DNA of 64,000 nt, taken from AP-15 sp963747735. Lineage in GTDB: Bacteria > Pseudomonadota > Alphaproteobacteria > ATCC43930 > CGMCC-115725. How positions within the stretch are numbered: the stretch's first letter is position 1; each line of letters begins with the position of its first letter. Both the position numbers and the translations under genes were made by a program. The stretch lies in assembly GCA_963747735.1 (NCBI GenBank), contig CAVVGE010000006.1:248001-312000 (forward strand). The letters are read 5' to 3'. The notes beneath the pieces are model-generated. The model had not been told where the DNA came from and did not search any database. It saw only the letters and a program-made list of their open reading frames with translations. Shown here piece after piece: positions 26,042-35,239 of the stretch.

Positions 26042-27728
26042 ACCGCCCGCGGCCGACCTCGGCGCCGCTGCTTCGCGGGCGGCTCGGCCGCGCGCGGCCG
26101 AGCCGCAGGCGGCGGCCCCGCTTCGCCCGCGCAGTCGGCGCTGGCCGCTATCGCCGCTGACCCGGCGCATCCTGGCGGTCAACATATTGGCGCTCGCCTT
26201 GCTCGGCGGCGGCTTTCTCTATCTCGGCAAATACCAGGCCAGCTTGATCGACCAGAAGATCGAGTCGCTGAAGACGCAAGGCGAGATTTTTGCCGCGGCC
26301 TTGGGCGAAGGAGCGGTGCTCGACACCGCCGACGAAGGCGAGGTGCTGCTGCCCGATCTCGCCCGCCAGATGATGCGCCGTCTGGTCGAGCCGACCCGGA
26401 CCCGCGCGCGGCTTTTTGGGATCATGGGCCGGATTATTGCCGACAGCCGCGTGCTGCGCGGCCCGGGCGATGCGGTCCAGGTGCTCGAATTGCCCGAAGC
26501 CGAGCCGGGCGACCCGATCGCACGCTTTTTTGCGCAAGCCTACGACTTGATCTTCGGCCGGCTGCCGCATCACCGAAACTACCCGCCCTATCATGAGACC
26601 GCGCGGCCAACGGCGTCGGACTATTACGAAGTCGAGGAGGCGCTGCGCGGCGAGACCGGCTCGGCGGTGCGTCGCGACCCCTCTTCGGGAGGGCTCGTCT
26701 TTAGTGTCGCGGTGCCGGTCCAGCGCTACAAGGAGGTGCTGGGCGCGGTCATGCTGTCGACCGGCAGCGCCGAGATCGAGGATGATCTTCGCAATGTGCG
26801 CCTCGAATTGCTGCGGATTTTCGGGGTGGCGCTGTTGGTCACGGTGCTGTTGTCGCTCTATCTCGCCGGCACGATCGCCCGCCCGATCCGCCGCCTCGCG
26901 GCCGCCGCCGAGCGTGCCCGCGGCCGAGGCGCGCGTGTCGAGATCCCCGATTTCACCCGGCGCGGCGACGAGATCGGCGATCTTTCCGGCTCGCTGCGCG
27001 AGATGACCGATGCGTTGTGGCAGCGGATGAGCGCCATCGAGCGTTTCGCCGCCGATGTCGCGCACGAGATCAAAAACCCGTTGTCCTCGCTGCGCAGCGC
27101 CGTCGAGACCGCGACCCGCATCGAAGACCCGGCCAAACGGCGGCGGCTGATGGCGATCATCCTCGACGATGTCGAGCGGCTCGACCGGCTGATCACCGAC
27201 ATCTCCGACGCCTCGCGCCTCGATGCCGAGCTGAGCCGGGTCGAGCTGGAGCCGATCGACGTCGCGGCGATGCTCGAAGCCTTGGTCGAAATCCACCAGG
27301 CGAGCCAGACCGAGGGCGCGCCGCAGCTCGTCATCGACCTGCCGGAGCGCGGCCGCGAGCTGATCGTGCCCGGCATCGAGACCCGGCTGTCGCAGGTGTT
27401 TCGCAACGTCATCGCCAACGCCTTGTCGTTCAGCCCGCCGAACGGCGAGATCCGGCTGACCGCGCGGCGCGACGGCCGGGCGGTGCTGGTCACCGTCGAG
27501 GATCAGGGGCCCGGCATCCCGAGCGACAAGCTGACCGCGATCTTCGACCGGTTTTATACCGAGCGCCCGACCGGCGAGAAATTCGGCACCCATTCCGGGC
27601 TCGGGCTGTCGATCTCCAAGCAGATTGTCGAGGCGCATCGCGGCATGATCTGGGCCGAAAACCGCAAGGACGCCGGCGGCGGCGTGATCGGGGCGCGGTT
27701 TCAGATCAGGCTGCCGTCGAGTCCATGA
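26010..27728 (+). CDS. chvG: Sensor histidine kinase ChvG-like
   Basis: 572 residues from ATG 26010. An Ala/Arg-rich cytoplasmic leader is followed by a membrane segment (RRILAVNILALALLGGGFLY), a periplasmic sensor domain of about 200 residues, a second membrane segment (IFGVALLVTVLLSLYLAGTI), a HAMP domain, the H-box FAADVAHEIKNPLSSLR (His near residue 352), an N-box (QVFRNVIANALSF), and G-boxes (DQGPGIP, HSGLGLSISK). In family members the sensor domain is held silent by the periplasmic protein ExoR. It overlaps chvI and hprK on either side, as in a compact operon. Confidence 0.9.
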   Translation: MASGIDTASAEPPAADLGAAASRAARPRAAEPQAAAPLRPRSRRWPLSPLTRRILAVNILALALLGGGFLYLGKYQASLIDQKIESLKTQGEIFAAALGEGAVLDTADEGEVLLPDLARQMMRRLVEPTRTRARLFGIMGRIIADSRVLRGPGDAVQVLELPEAEPGDPIARFFAQAYDLIFGRLPHHRNYPPYHETARPTASDYYEVEEALRGETGSAVRRDPSSGGLVFSVAVPVQRYKEVLGAVMLSTGSAEIEDDLRNVRLELLRIFGVALLVTVLLSLYLAGTIARPIRRLAAAAERARGRGARVEIPDFTRRGDEIGDLSGSLREMTDALWQRMSAIERFAADVAHEIKNPLSSLRSAVETATRIEDPAKRRRLMAIILDDVERLDRLITDISDASRLDAELSRVELEPIDVAAMLEALVEIHQASQTEGAPQLVIDLPERGRELIVPGIETRLSQVFRNVIANALSFSPPNGEIRLTARRDGRAVLVTVEDQGPGIPSDKLTAIFDRFYTERPTGEKFGTHSGLGLSISKQIVEAHRGMIWAENRKDAGGGVIGARFQIRLPSSP

Positions 27729-28174
27729 GCCCGCCGCTTCTGGTCCACGGCACCGCGGTCGCGATCGACGGCGGCGCGGTGCTGTTGCGCGGCCCGTCCG
27801 GCGCCGGCAAATCCGATCTGGCGTTGCGGCTGATCGATCGCGGCGCCCTCCTCGTCGCCGACGACCAGGTCTTGCTGCGCCGCGCCGGCGGGCAGGTGCT
27901 GGCGCGGGCGCCGGCCTCGATCGCCGGGCTGATCGAAGCCCGCGGCCTCGGCATCCTGCGGGTCGAGCCGCTCGCCGAGGCGGCGCTTGTGCTGATCGCC
28001 GACCTCGTCCTTTCGGGCGATATCGAGCGGCTGCCCGACGCCCGCGTCGAGACCGTGCTGGGGATCGCTCTGCCGCTGATCTCGGTAGCTCCGTTCGAAC
28101 CCTCGGCAACGGCAAAGCTGCGCTTCGCGCGGCAGCTGTTTGCCGCCCGTCCGCCGCCCGATATAATAGGGTGA
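27725..28174 (+). CDS. hprK: Short HPr kinase/phosphorylase
   Basis: 149 residues, the short alphaproteobacterial form containing only the C-terminal kinase domain. The P-loop is RGPSGAGKSDLALRLID and LLVADDQVLL follows. HprK phosphorylates HPr on the regulatory Ser and reverses it, here linking the PTS relay to ChvG/ChvI. ATG 27725 overlaps the chvG stop (ATGA), and its own stop overlaps the rapZ start. Confidence 0.9.
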   Translation: MSPPLLVHGTAVAIDGGAVLLRGPSGAGKSDLALRLIDRGALLVADDQVLLRRAGGQVLARAPASIAGLIEARGLGILRVEPLAEAALVLIADLVLSGDIERLPDARVETVLGIALPLISVAPFEPSATAKLRFARQLFAARPPPDIIG

Positions 28175-29115
28175 TGATGGCCACGGGTGGTCGAGGCCTG
28201 TCCGAGCCGGCGCAAAATGCGCTGCGCGCACGCGTCCTTTTGGTGACGGGCATGTCGGGCGCCGGGCGGTCGACGGCGCTCAAGGCGCTCGAGGATTTTG
28301 GCTACCAGGCGGTCGACAATCTGCCGGCGGCGCTGGTCCCGGCATTGATCGAGCATGCCGGCGACCCGGCGATCGCGATCGGCGCCGATGTGCGCACCCG
28401 TGGGTTTGCCGTCGAGAGCCTGCTCGAAACCCTCGACACCGTCGCCCGTCACAGCGGGCGCGAGCTCGCCGTGCTGTTTATCGACTGTGATGACGTGCCG
28501 CTCGAACGGCGTTATACCGAAACGCGACGGCCCCACCCCCTCGCCGGAGACCAGCCGGTCATGGACGGCATCCGTCGCGAGCGCGACCTGCTTCGACCGT
28601 TGCGCGATCGCGCCGATCTGGTGATCGACACCTCGGCGCTGAGCGCCGCCGATCTGAAGCGGCTGATGAGCGGCCATTTTGCGCTCGAGGCCGCCGGGCT
28701 GCGCGTTTTTGTCACATCCTTTGCCTATCGCTGCGGCATTCCGCGCGATGCGGACCTCGTCTTCGATGTGCGATTTCTCGACAATCCGTATTATGTTCCG
28801 GCGCTTCGCGCGCTGACCGGGTGCGACCCCGCAGTCGCCGCGCATATCGAGAGGGACGCGGATTTCCCGCCTTTTTTCGACCATCTGTGGCGCCTGCTGC
28901 GCCCGCTTTTGCCGCGCTATGAAATGCGGGGGAAGACGTATCTGACGATCGCGATCGGCTGCACCGGCGGCCGGCACCGCTCGGTTTATGTCGCCGAGCG
29001 GCTGGCGGCGCGGATCCGTGCCGCCGGTTGGCCGGCGCAGACGGCGCATCGCGATTTGCCCGCGACCGGCGCTGCGGCCCCGGCCGCGACGGGTGTGCCC
29101 GTCGTGGCCGGTTGA
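28174..29115 (+). CDS. rapZ: RNase adapter protein RapZ (YvcJ/YhbJ family)
   Basis: 313 residues from ATG 28174 (GTG 28171 is an in-frame alternative). The N-terminal P-loop is LLVTGMSGAGRSTALKALED; VDNLPAALVPALIE is a family hallmark; the C-terminal domain has FDVRFLDNPYYVPALRALTG and IGCTGGRHRSVYVAERL. RapZ binds nucleotides and, in enterobacteria, small RNAs that control GlmS; in this clade it sits with HprK and the PTS relay. A C-terminal Ala/Pro tail is extra. Confidence 0.92.
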   Translation: MMATGGRGLSEPAQNALRARVLLVTGMSGAGRSTALKALEDFGYQAVDNLPAALVPALIEHAGDPAIAIGADVRTRGFAVESLLETLDTVARHSGRELAVLFIDCDDVPLERRYTETRRPHPLAGDQPVMDGIRRERDLLRPLRDRADLVIDTSALSAADLKRLMSGHFALEAAGLRVFVTSFAYRCGIPRDADLVFDVRFLDNPYYVPALRALTGCDPAVAAHIERDADFPPFFDHLWRLLRPLLPRYEMRGKTYLTIAIGCTGGRHRSVYVAERLAARIRAAGWPAQTAHRDLPATGAAAPAATGVPVVAG

Positions 29116-29145
29116 GCCGTAGCCGGCGCCAGCAAAGGGAACCCG

Positions 29146-29553
29146 ATGATCGGAATGGTTTTGGTGACGCATGGCCGTCTCGCTGCCGAATTCGTCGCCG
29201 CGCTCGAGCATGTGGTCGGCGCCCAAACGCAGATCGCCGCGGTGTGCATCGGCGCCGATGACGACATGGAAGCGCGCCGCCGCGACATCCTGCGCTCGAT
29301 CGCCGAGGTCGATACCGGCGACGGCGCCGTGCTGCTGACCGACATGTTCGGCGGCACGCCGTCGAACCTCGCAATCTCGGTCATGGACCGCCCCAGGATC
29401 GAAGTCGTCGCCGGCGTCAATTTGCCGATGCTGATCAAGCTCGCCAGCCTGCGGCAAACCGAAAACCTGGAGCGCGCCGTGCTCGGCGCGCAAGAAGCCG
29501 GCCGCAAATACATCAACGTCGCCTCGCAGCTGCTGTCCGACGTCGAGCGATGA
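29146..29553 (+). CDS. PTS EIIA component, mannose/fructose type
   Basis: 135 residues of the EIIA-Man family. The phospho-acceptor His is His9 in VLVTHGRLAAEF, and LLTDMFGGTPSNLAISVM is the conserved loop. There are no EIIB, EIIC or EIID genes in the window, so the protein probably acts as a phosphorylation-state output rather than in sugar uptake. The stop overlaps the HPr start by four bases. Confidence 0.9.
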   Translation: MIGMVLVTHGRLAAEFVAALEHVVGAQTQIAAVCIGADDDMEARRRDILRSIAEVDTGDGAVLLTDMFGGTPSNLAISVMDRPRIEVVAGVNLPMLIKLASLRQTENLERAVLGAQEAGRKYINVASQLLSDVER

Positions 29554-29840
29554 GCGACGCCGGCCAACCCGGCACCGTCCGGCGGATCGTCACGATCTGC
29601 AATCAGAAGGGGCTGCATGCCCGCGCCGCTGCCCGCATGGTCAAGATGGCGGGACAATTCGCCGCCGAGGTGCGGGTGCGCAAGAACGGCACCGAGGTCT
29701 CGGGCCGCTCGATCATGGGGCTGATGATGCTCGCTGCGGCATCGGGGTCGGTGATCGAGCTGAGCGCCAGCGGCGGCGAGGCCGAGGCGGCGGTGGCGGC
29801 GCTCGCCCGGTTGATCGAATGCAAATTCGATGAGGACTGA
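29550..29840 (+). CDS. ptsH: Phosphocarrier protein HPr
   Basis: 96 residues. It carries the EI-dependent site His23 in NQKGLHARAAARMVKMA and the HprK site Ser54 in GRSIMGLMMLAAASGS. Both are intact, consistent with dual control by EI and the HprK encoded upstream. It overlaps both neighbours, so EIIA-HPr-EI should be stoichiometrically coupled. Confidence 0.95.
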   Translation: MSDAGQPGTVRRIVTICNQKGLHARAAARMVKMAGQFAAEVRVRKNGTEVSGRSIMGLMMLAAASGSVIELSASGGEAEAAVAALARLIECKFDED

Positions 29841-31629
29841 AGCGGCCGGCGAAAGGGCGCAGCAGCACTCGGCCGGCGAGCAGATCCTCACCGGCATCGG
29901 CGTCTCGCCGGGGATCGCGATCGGCCCCGCCCATATCGGCGAGGGCGGCGAGCTGCCGGTGCGCGAAACGCGCATTCCCGAGACCGAAATCGAAACCGAG
30001 CGGCGCCGTTTTGCCGATGCCGTCGCGGTTTCGCTAAAGCAACTGCGCAAGCTCAAATCGAGAACGACGGGATTGCCCGAATCCGCCGCCGAGGAGATCG
30101 GCTACCTGCTCGACGCGCATCTGGCGATGCTGTCGAATTCCCGCCTGGTGCGCGGCGCCTCCGAGCGTATCGGACGCGCCCGGATCAATGCCGAGCGCGC
30201 GGTCCAGCTCGAGATCGACGAAATTGCCAAAAGCTTTGCCGCGATGCGCGACCCTTATCTCGCGGCGCGCGGCGAGGACATTCGCGTCGTCGGCATACGG
30301 CTGATCCGGAATCTGATAAAGAAGCCCTACGTCGCCTTTTCCTCGGTGCCGCCGGGCTCGATTGTCCTCGCCGACGACGTGACCCCGGCCGACACGGCGC
30401 TGATGGACCCCGAGCGCATCGCCGGCTTTGCCGCGCAGTCGGGGGGTGCCGAAGGCCATACCGCGATCGTTGCGCGCGCCCTCGGCCTGCCGGCGGTGCT
30501 GGCCGTGCCGGACCTTGTAGACCATGCGCAGGCGGGCGGCATCGTGGTCATCGACGGCGGCGAGGGCCGGGTGATCCTCGACCCGTCGAGCGCGACGATC
30601 CGCGAATACGAGGAGCGGCGCGATCTGCTCGCGCGCGAACGGCGCCGCTTGGCGCGCCTGCGCCGCTTGCCGGCGGTGACCCGCGACGGGGTCGAGATCG
30701 CGCTCGAAGCAAATATCGAATTGCCGGTCGAGCTCGGTCTGGCAACCGCCAACGGCGCCGGCGGGCTCGGCCTGGTGCGCACCGAATTCCTCTATATGAA
30801 CCGGGACGACCTGCCGAGCGAGGACGAGCAATATGCCGCCTATTCGGCCTTGGTGCGCGGCATGGCGGGCAAACCGGTCACGCTGCGCACATTCGACCTC
30901 GGCGGCGAAAAGATCGCCCGTTCGCTCGACGGCATCATTGCTGAAAGCGCCAACCCCGCGCTCGGCCTGCGCGCAATCCGTTTATCGTTGCGCGAGCGGC
31001 GCCTGCTCGACCCGCAGCTGGCGGCGATGCTGCGCGCCGCCGCCGAGGGGCCGTTGCGCATCCTGTTGCCGATGATCTCGCAGGCGAGCGAGATCGCGCG
31101 GGCGCGCGCAGCGCTGGAGCAGGCGGCGCGGCGGCTCCGGCGGCGCGGGGTCGCCTTGCCCGAGGCGTTGCCGCCGATGGGCGCGATGATCGAGGTGCCA
31201 GCCGCGGCGCTGGCTGCCGACGCGCTCGCCGCCGAAGCCGATTTCTTTGCCATCGGCACCAACGACCTGATCCAGTACACGCTGGCGGTCGACCGCAGCA
31301 ACGAAGAGGTCGCGCATCTTTATAACCCGCTGCACCCGGCCGTGCTGCGCCTCATTCAGCTCGCGGTCGAGGCGGCCCAGCGCCATGCGATCCCGATCAG
31401 CGTGTGCGGCGAGATGGCGGGCGCGCCGCGCTATGCCGCGCTGATGCTCGGCCTCGGCCTGCGCCATCTGTCGATGGCCCCGGGCAACATACCAAGGGTA
31501 AAGCAGCGCATCCGCAGCCTCGACATGGCCGCCGCCATCCGCCGCGCCCGCGCCATCATGGACCAGTCGGATGCGGCCCGTATCGCCACCCTGCTCGACG
31601 ATTTCAACGCCCTGCCGACGGCGCAGTGA
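29830..31629 (+). CDS. ptsI: PTS enzyme I (PEP-protein phosphotransferase)
   Basis: 599 residues. The active His is about residue 210 in SGGAEGHTAIVARALGLP. The PEP-binding barrel shows GGLGLVRTEFLYMNRDDLPS, MIEVPAAAL, FFAIGTNDLIQYTLAVDR, and the catalytic Cys in PISVCGEMAG. There is no GAF domain, so it is the plain EI type. It overlaps HPr by 11 bases and ends seven bases before the convergent FAD enzyme stop. Together with EIIA and HPr it forms a permease-less relay. Confidence 0.94.
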   Translation: MRTEAAGERAQQHSAGEQILTGIGVSPGIAIGPAHIGEGGELPVRETRIPETEIETERRRFADAVAVSLKQLRKLKSRTTGLPESAAEEIGYLLDAHLAMLSNSRLVRGASERIGRARINAERAVQLEIDEIAKSFAAMRDPYLAARGEDIRVVGIRLIRNLIKKPYVAFSSVPPGSIVLADDVTPADTALMDPERIAGFAAQSGGAEGHTAIVARALGLPAVLAVPDLVDHAQAGGIVVIDGGEGRVILDPSSATIREYEERRDLLARERRRLARLRRLPAVTRDGVEIALEANIELPVELGLATANGAGGLGLVRTEFLYMNRDDLPSEDEQYAAYSALVRGMAGKPVTLRTFDLGGEKIARSLDGIIAESANPALGLRAIRLSLRERRLLDPQLAAMLRAAAEGPLRILLPMISQASEIARARAALEQAARRLRRRGVALPEALPPMGAMIEVPAAALAADALAAEADFFAIGTNDLIQYTLAVDRSNEEVAHLYNPLHPAVLRLIQLAVEAAQRHAIPISVCGEMAGAPRYAALMLGLGLRHLSMAPGNIPRVKQRIRSLDMAAAIRRARAIMDQSDAARIATLLDDFNALPTAQ

Positions 31630-31635
31630 GCCGGT

Positions 31636-33135
31636 TCATCCCGGCTGCGCATCCTTGGCGGCCGAGGTGCCGGCGATCTTGCCAAAGACCGAGCCGGAGA
31701 CAAGGCCGGTGCCGCCGGGATAGTTGAAATAGAACAGCCCGCCGACCAGCTCGCCGGCGGCGTAGAGCCCGGGAATCGGATTTTCCGCGGTGTCGAGCAC
31801 CTTGCCGTCGGTGTCGATCTTGAGCCCGCCAAAGGTGAAGGTGACGCCGCAGGTTGTGCAATAGGCCTCGAAGGGCGGCTCTTCGAGCGGCATCGCCCAG
31901 TTGGTCTTCTCGATCTCTAGCCCTCTGGTCGTGCGCCCGTCCTTGACGGTCGGGTTGTAGGGGATGCTGCGATCCACCGCCGCATTGTATTCGGCGATCG
32001 TCTTGAGAAACGCCGCCTTGTCCACTGCCGCGCCGGTTTGGGCCATCTTGTCGGCCAGCTCCTCGAAATTGTCGGCGGTAACCTTGGTCACCCGGCGGAT
32101 GCGGTATTCGTCGCGCTGCAAATGCACGACCTGCTGGTCGAAGATTTGCCAGGCGAACTGGTGCGGCTGCTCGAGGACCAGCCTGCCGTATTTGGCATAG
32201 GTGTAGTTGCGGAAATCGGCGCCCTCGTCGCAAAACCGCACGCCGTTGGCGTTGACCATCATCGCGAACGGGTAGGAATGCTTTTGGAAATTGTCGCCGA
32301 CCGCGAGGTCGCCAAACTCGGGCGCGCCGTAGTCCCAGCCGACCGCGTGGCAGCCCGACCAGTTGCCGTAGGGCATGGCGCCGATGTCGAGCGCCATCTT
32401 GATGCCCAGACCGGTGTTGAAGCGGGTGCCGCGCACCTTGGCGAGGTCCCAGCCGGGGCCGAGATAGCGGGTGCGCATCTCCGCATTGGCCTCGAAGCCG
32501 CCGCAGGCCAGCACCACCGATTTCGCCGCGATCTCCTGCGTCTTGCCCTCGACCTTGGCGAGGACGCCGTGGACGCCGCTGTCGTCGGCGATCAGCCGCT
32601 CGCCTTTCGCCTCATAGGCGACCTGGATCTGGCGCTCCTCGGCAGCCTTGAACAGGCCCTCGACCAGACCCGGCCCGCCGCCCCAGGCTTCGAGCGCGAG
32701 CCCGCCCCAGAACACGAACTTGCCGTCGTGCTTGAAGGCCTGGCGTGAATACATCGGGGCAAAACGGATGCCCTGGCTGCGCATCCATAGGAGCGTTTCC
32801 TGGCTCCTGGTGATCAACAGCTCGGCCATGTCGGGGTTGCTGCGCCAGTCGGTCAGCCGGCCGAGGTCGTCGTAATATTTGTCCTGCGTATAGGTGCCGA
32901 AATCGGATGTGGCGAGCTCGGTCTCGCTCAAGTCGCAGAGCTTCAAAAGGTCGTCGACGCCGTTATAGACAAAGCGCAAGGCGCCCGCGGTGTAGCGGCT
33001 GTTGCCGCCGCGCTCGTCAAACGGGGCCGCTTCCAAGACCAGCACCCGCGCCCCCTGGCCGCGCGCCGCCAATGCCGCGCACATGCCGGCGTTTCCGGCC
33101 CCGACCACGACGACATCGAACTCGCCCGAAATCAT
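31636..33135 (-). CDS. FAD-dependent fumarate reductase/tricarballylate dehydrogenase-like enzyme
   Basis: 499 residues. ATG 33135 has GGAGGGAAGG upstream. The FAD-binding start is FDVVVVGAGNAGMCAALAAR with GGNSRYTAGALRF; SVVLACGGFEANAEMRTRYL and the C-terminal PIPGLYAAGELVGGLFYFNY close the flavin site. This resembles the TcuA/FumR/3-ketosteroid dehydrogenase superfamily, with closest character to tricarballylate dehydrogenase. No tcuB or tcuC partner is adjacent, so the substrate is open. It probably works in the cytoplasm as a soluble flavoenzyme. Confidence 0.75.
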   Translation of the reverse strand: MISGEFDVVVVGAGNAGMCAALAARGQGARVLVLEAAPFDERGGNSRYTAGALRFVYNGVDDLLKLCDLSETELATSDFGTYTQDKYYDDLGRLTDWRSNPDMAELLITRSQETLLWMRSQGIRFAPMYSRQAFKHDGKFVFWGGLALEAWGGGPGLVEGLFKAAEERQIQVAYEAKGERLIADDSGVHGVLAKVEGKTQEIAAKSVVLACGGFEANAEMRTRYLGPGWDLAKVRGTRFNTGLGIKMALDIGAMPYGNWSGCHAVGWDYGAPEFGDLAVGDNFQKHSYPFAMMVNANGVRFCDEGADFRNYTYAKYGRLVLEQPHQFAWQIFDQQVVHLQRDEYRIRRVTKVTADNFEELADKMAQTGAAVDKAAFLKTIAEYNAAVDRSIPYNPTVKDGRTTRGLEIEKTNWAMPLEEPPFEAYCTTCGVTFTFGGLKIDTDGKVLDTAENPIPGLYAAGELVGGLFYFNYPGGTGLVSGSVFGKIAGTSAAKDAQPG

Positions 33136-33411
33136 CACCTTCCCTCCGCTTTCGCTCCGGCCGACGGAGTACCCCGCTGAGCTCACGCGAGCAAGCCTCG
33201 CCCTCTTCCCGGCGGCATGCGGTCCGTCTTGCCGCCCGTGAAATCACAAATCGAGGGACGCGAGCGACCGTTCGCCGCCCTCATCCGCCTGTGGGAAGCG
33301 ACCGGTCGATCAACGAGCGGAAGACGGGGACAAAGGATTCGAAGAATTCGGCTTAGACCTCCCTCGGCTCATCTTTTCTCTGAGCGCGAAATCGCTCGGT
33401 TGCCGTCGCCG

Positions 33412-35036
33412 TCAATTCCACCAGGTCGGGTGCGGACCAGCGATGTGGTTCAGCCGGCATCTGATGGGTTCGGCCATGGGAGCAAAATTCGCTCGACCTC
33501 CCTGGGCGAACTTTGTCAGGCCGCCGGAATAGGTGCGGCCTTGGTCGCGGCGGACGCTCGCACGCAAGGCCGCTGCGAGCCGAAGAAGCTGCTCGTCCGG
33601 AAGCGCTTCACGCGGGTAGATGCCGTGCGCGATGTTGAGGAGGCGTGCGCCGGCGCAGTTGCGCACGAAAGCGGGCACGCGCCGCGCCATGTAGGTGCAC
33701 ACGATCGGTGCCGGGGGCGCGAGGCGGACCGACCACCACGGCGATCGGTGCCGCGCGATATAGCCGTCGGCCGCGCCGGCGTCCTTCGCCCATTTGATAA
33801 AGCGCTCGACGAGGACGCGGTCGGCCGAGTCGATTTCGTCGAGCGAGGCCGGCAAGTCGACGACGCGCCCCAGATGCCCATGCTCCTTCAGGACGGGCTC
33901 CGCCTCGATCAATTGCTCGGCGCGGGTGATCGTCGGCTGCAAAAACCTGTCAGGAAGCATTTGCGTATGTTTGCCGGCGATCCAGACGCGATTGCTGCCG
34001 GTGACCTGCCCACGATGCACCCGGCAGAACTCGCCGAGCTCGACGGCGCCGGGCGGCGGCGGCGGCGGCTCGCGCACCAGGATCGACCACCTCGGCGTTT
34101 GGCTCAGCTTCGACCAAAGGACCGGCCGGCCACCCTCGATCCGGTCCAGCCCGGCGGGATGCTCGACATGCCGCATGCGCAGCTCCTCGGGGCGGCCGCC
34201 GATCCGGAAGCAGGTGATGGCGGTCGTCGTCATCGTGCCGGGGAAGGCCTCCGCGCCCGGATCAAGGACGTGCACTTCGCTGCCGCCGAGCCCGTCCGCC
34301 AGCAATGACCGCAATGCGGCGCCGTAGCCGACATCGAGCCATTCCGCCGGGGTAATCAGGCAGCCGAAATCGCCTTTCTGGCCGATATCGGCAATTCTGG
34401 CGAAGAAATGGAGATGAAGGCCGGCGAGGCGGCTGGCGGCTATTCCATGCCGCGCGCAGGCTTGGGCGTACCATTCCTTCCATTCCCGTGTGATGTTGTG
34501 ATGGCGCACATAGGGCGGATTGCCCAAAAAAAGCGTCGCGCCGGAGATATGTTCGAGGGCGGCCGAGCGAAAGTCACAGGCGGCAACCTCGACCCGACGA
34601 TCGAGCCCGGCCGCTCGAAGATTGGCCCTGAGCAGCACAACAGCTCGGGATCGTTCTCGATGGCGAGAACGCGCGCAGCGGGGAAGCGGCTTGCCGCGGC
34701 GATGGCAAAGCGGCCGGTGCCGGCACCCGCATCGACAATGCGGGTGGGCGATCCCGATATTTCTGCTTCTTGCCGAGCCCAGCCGACCATCGCCGCCACG
34801 ATGCGCCGGGGGGTGAGCGTGACGCCGCGGGAACGGCGGTCGGCGGCCGTGCGAATCGCGCTGTAATGGTCGCCGAGCGGGTCTTCGCCGCGCCTGACGC
34901 GGGCGGCAAAGCCTTGGCGAAGCGCGGGTGCGGCCCATTGGTCCACGCCATCGGCGATCGCGCCGGCGCGGGAGAGGAGCAAATCGAGCTGAGCTAGCGG
35001 CTGGGGCCGGGCCGTGCGGCGCGGTGGCTGGCCCAT
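33412..35036 (-). CDS. N6-adenine DNA methyltransferase (Eco57I/TaqI-like), one frameshift
   Basis: The SAM motif I is IVDAGAGTGRFAIAAASRFP. After AIENDPEL the frame is lost; the next frame continues VVLLRANLRAAGL and reaches the catalytic motif IV NPPYVRHHN, then a long target-recognition-like region to 33412. The total of 1625 bases (3n+2) fits one deleted base at about 34643-34646. HSLAGLHLHFF-type and SDxxxILTPAEW-like segments support the family. No restriction endonuclease is adjacent, so this is an orphan or solitary methyltransferase. The start at 35036 overlaps the small RHH gene by 43 bases and may be further downstream. Confidence 0.75.
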
Positions 35037-35194
35037 AGCTCCTGGATCAGCTTGCCGAGGCTGATCTTGCGCAGGCGCGCCTCGGCTTTCAGCTCGGCGA
35101 TCAGCTCGCCCGGCATCCTGACACCGACAATGCCCTCGCCGGTCTTTTTTGACGGTCGCGCCGGTGATCTCGCCACCCGCAAATCAGGCAACAA
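34994..35194 (-). CDS. Small ribbon-helix-helix-like protein
   Basis: 66 residues. The central part GVRMPGELIAELKAEARLRK followed by ISLGKLIQELW has the strand-helix-helix layout of Arc/CopG DNA-binding proteins. It ends inside the start of the methyltransferase, so it could regulate or partner that gene, analogous to controller proteins. Because it is short and overlaps, it could also be an N-terminal remnant. No toxin is adjacent. Confidence 0.5.
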   Translation of the reverse strand: MLPDLRVARSPARPSKKTGEGIVGVRMPGELIAELKAEARLRKISLGKLIQELWASHRAARPGPSR

Positions 35195-35239
35195 AACAGG
35201 TACGGTGTCAAGCGAAACTCTTCTTCCGCCTGTGACACG

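Noticed and set aside
25115..26185. Minus-strand extension of the minC frame over chvI
   Set aside because: Upstream of about 25114 it is antisense to chvI; only the first 240 codons counted from the stop match MinC.
26148..29493. Long minus-strand frames (711 and 595 codons) opposite chvG, hprK, rapZ and EIIA
   Set aside because: Antisense shadow frames; all conserved motifs are on the plus strand.
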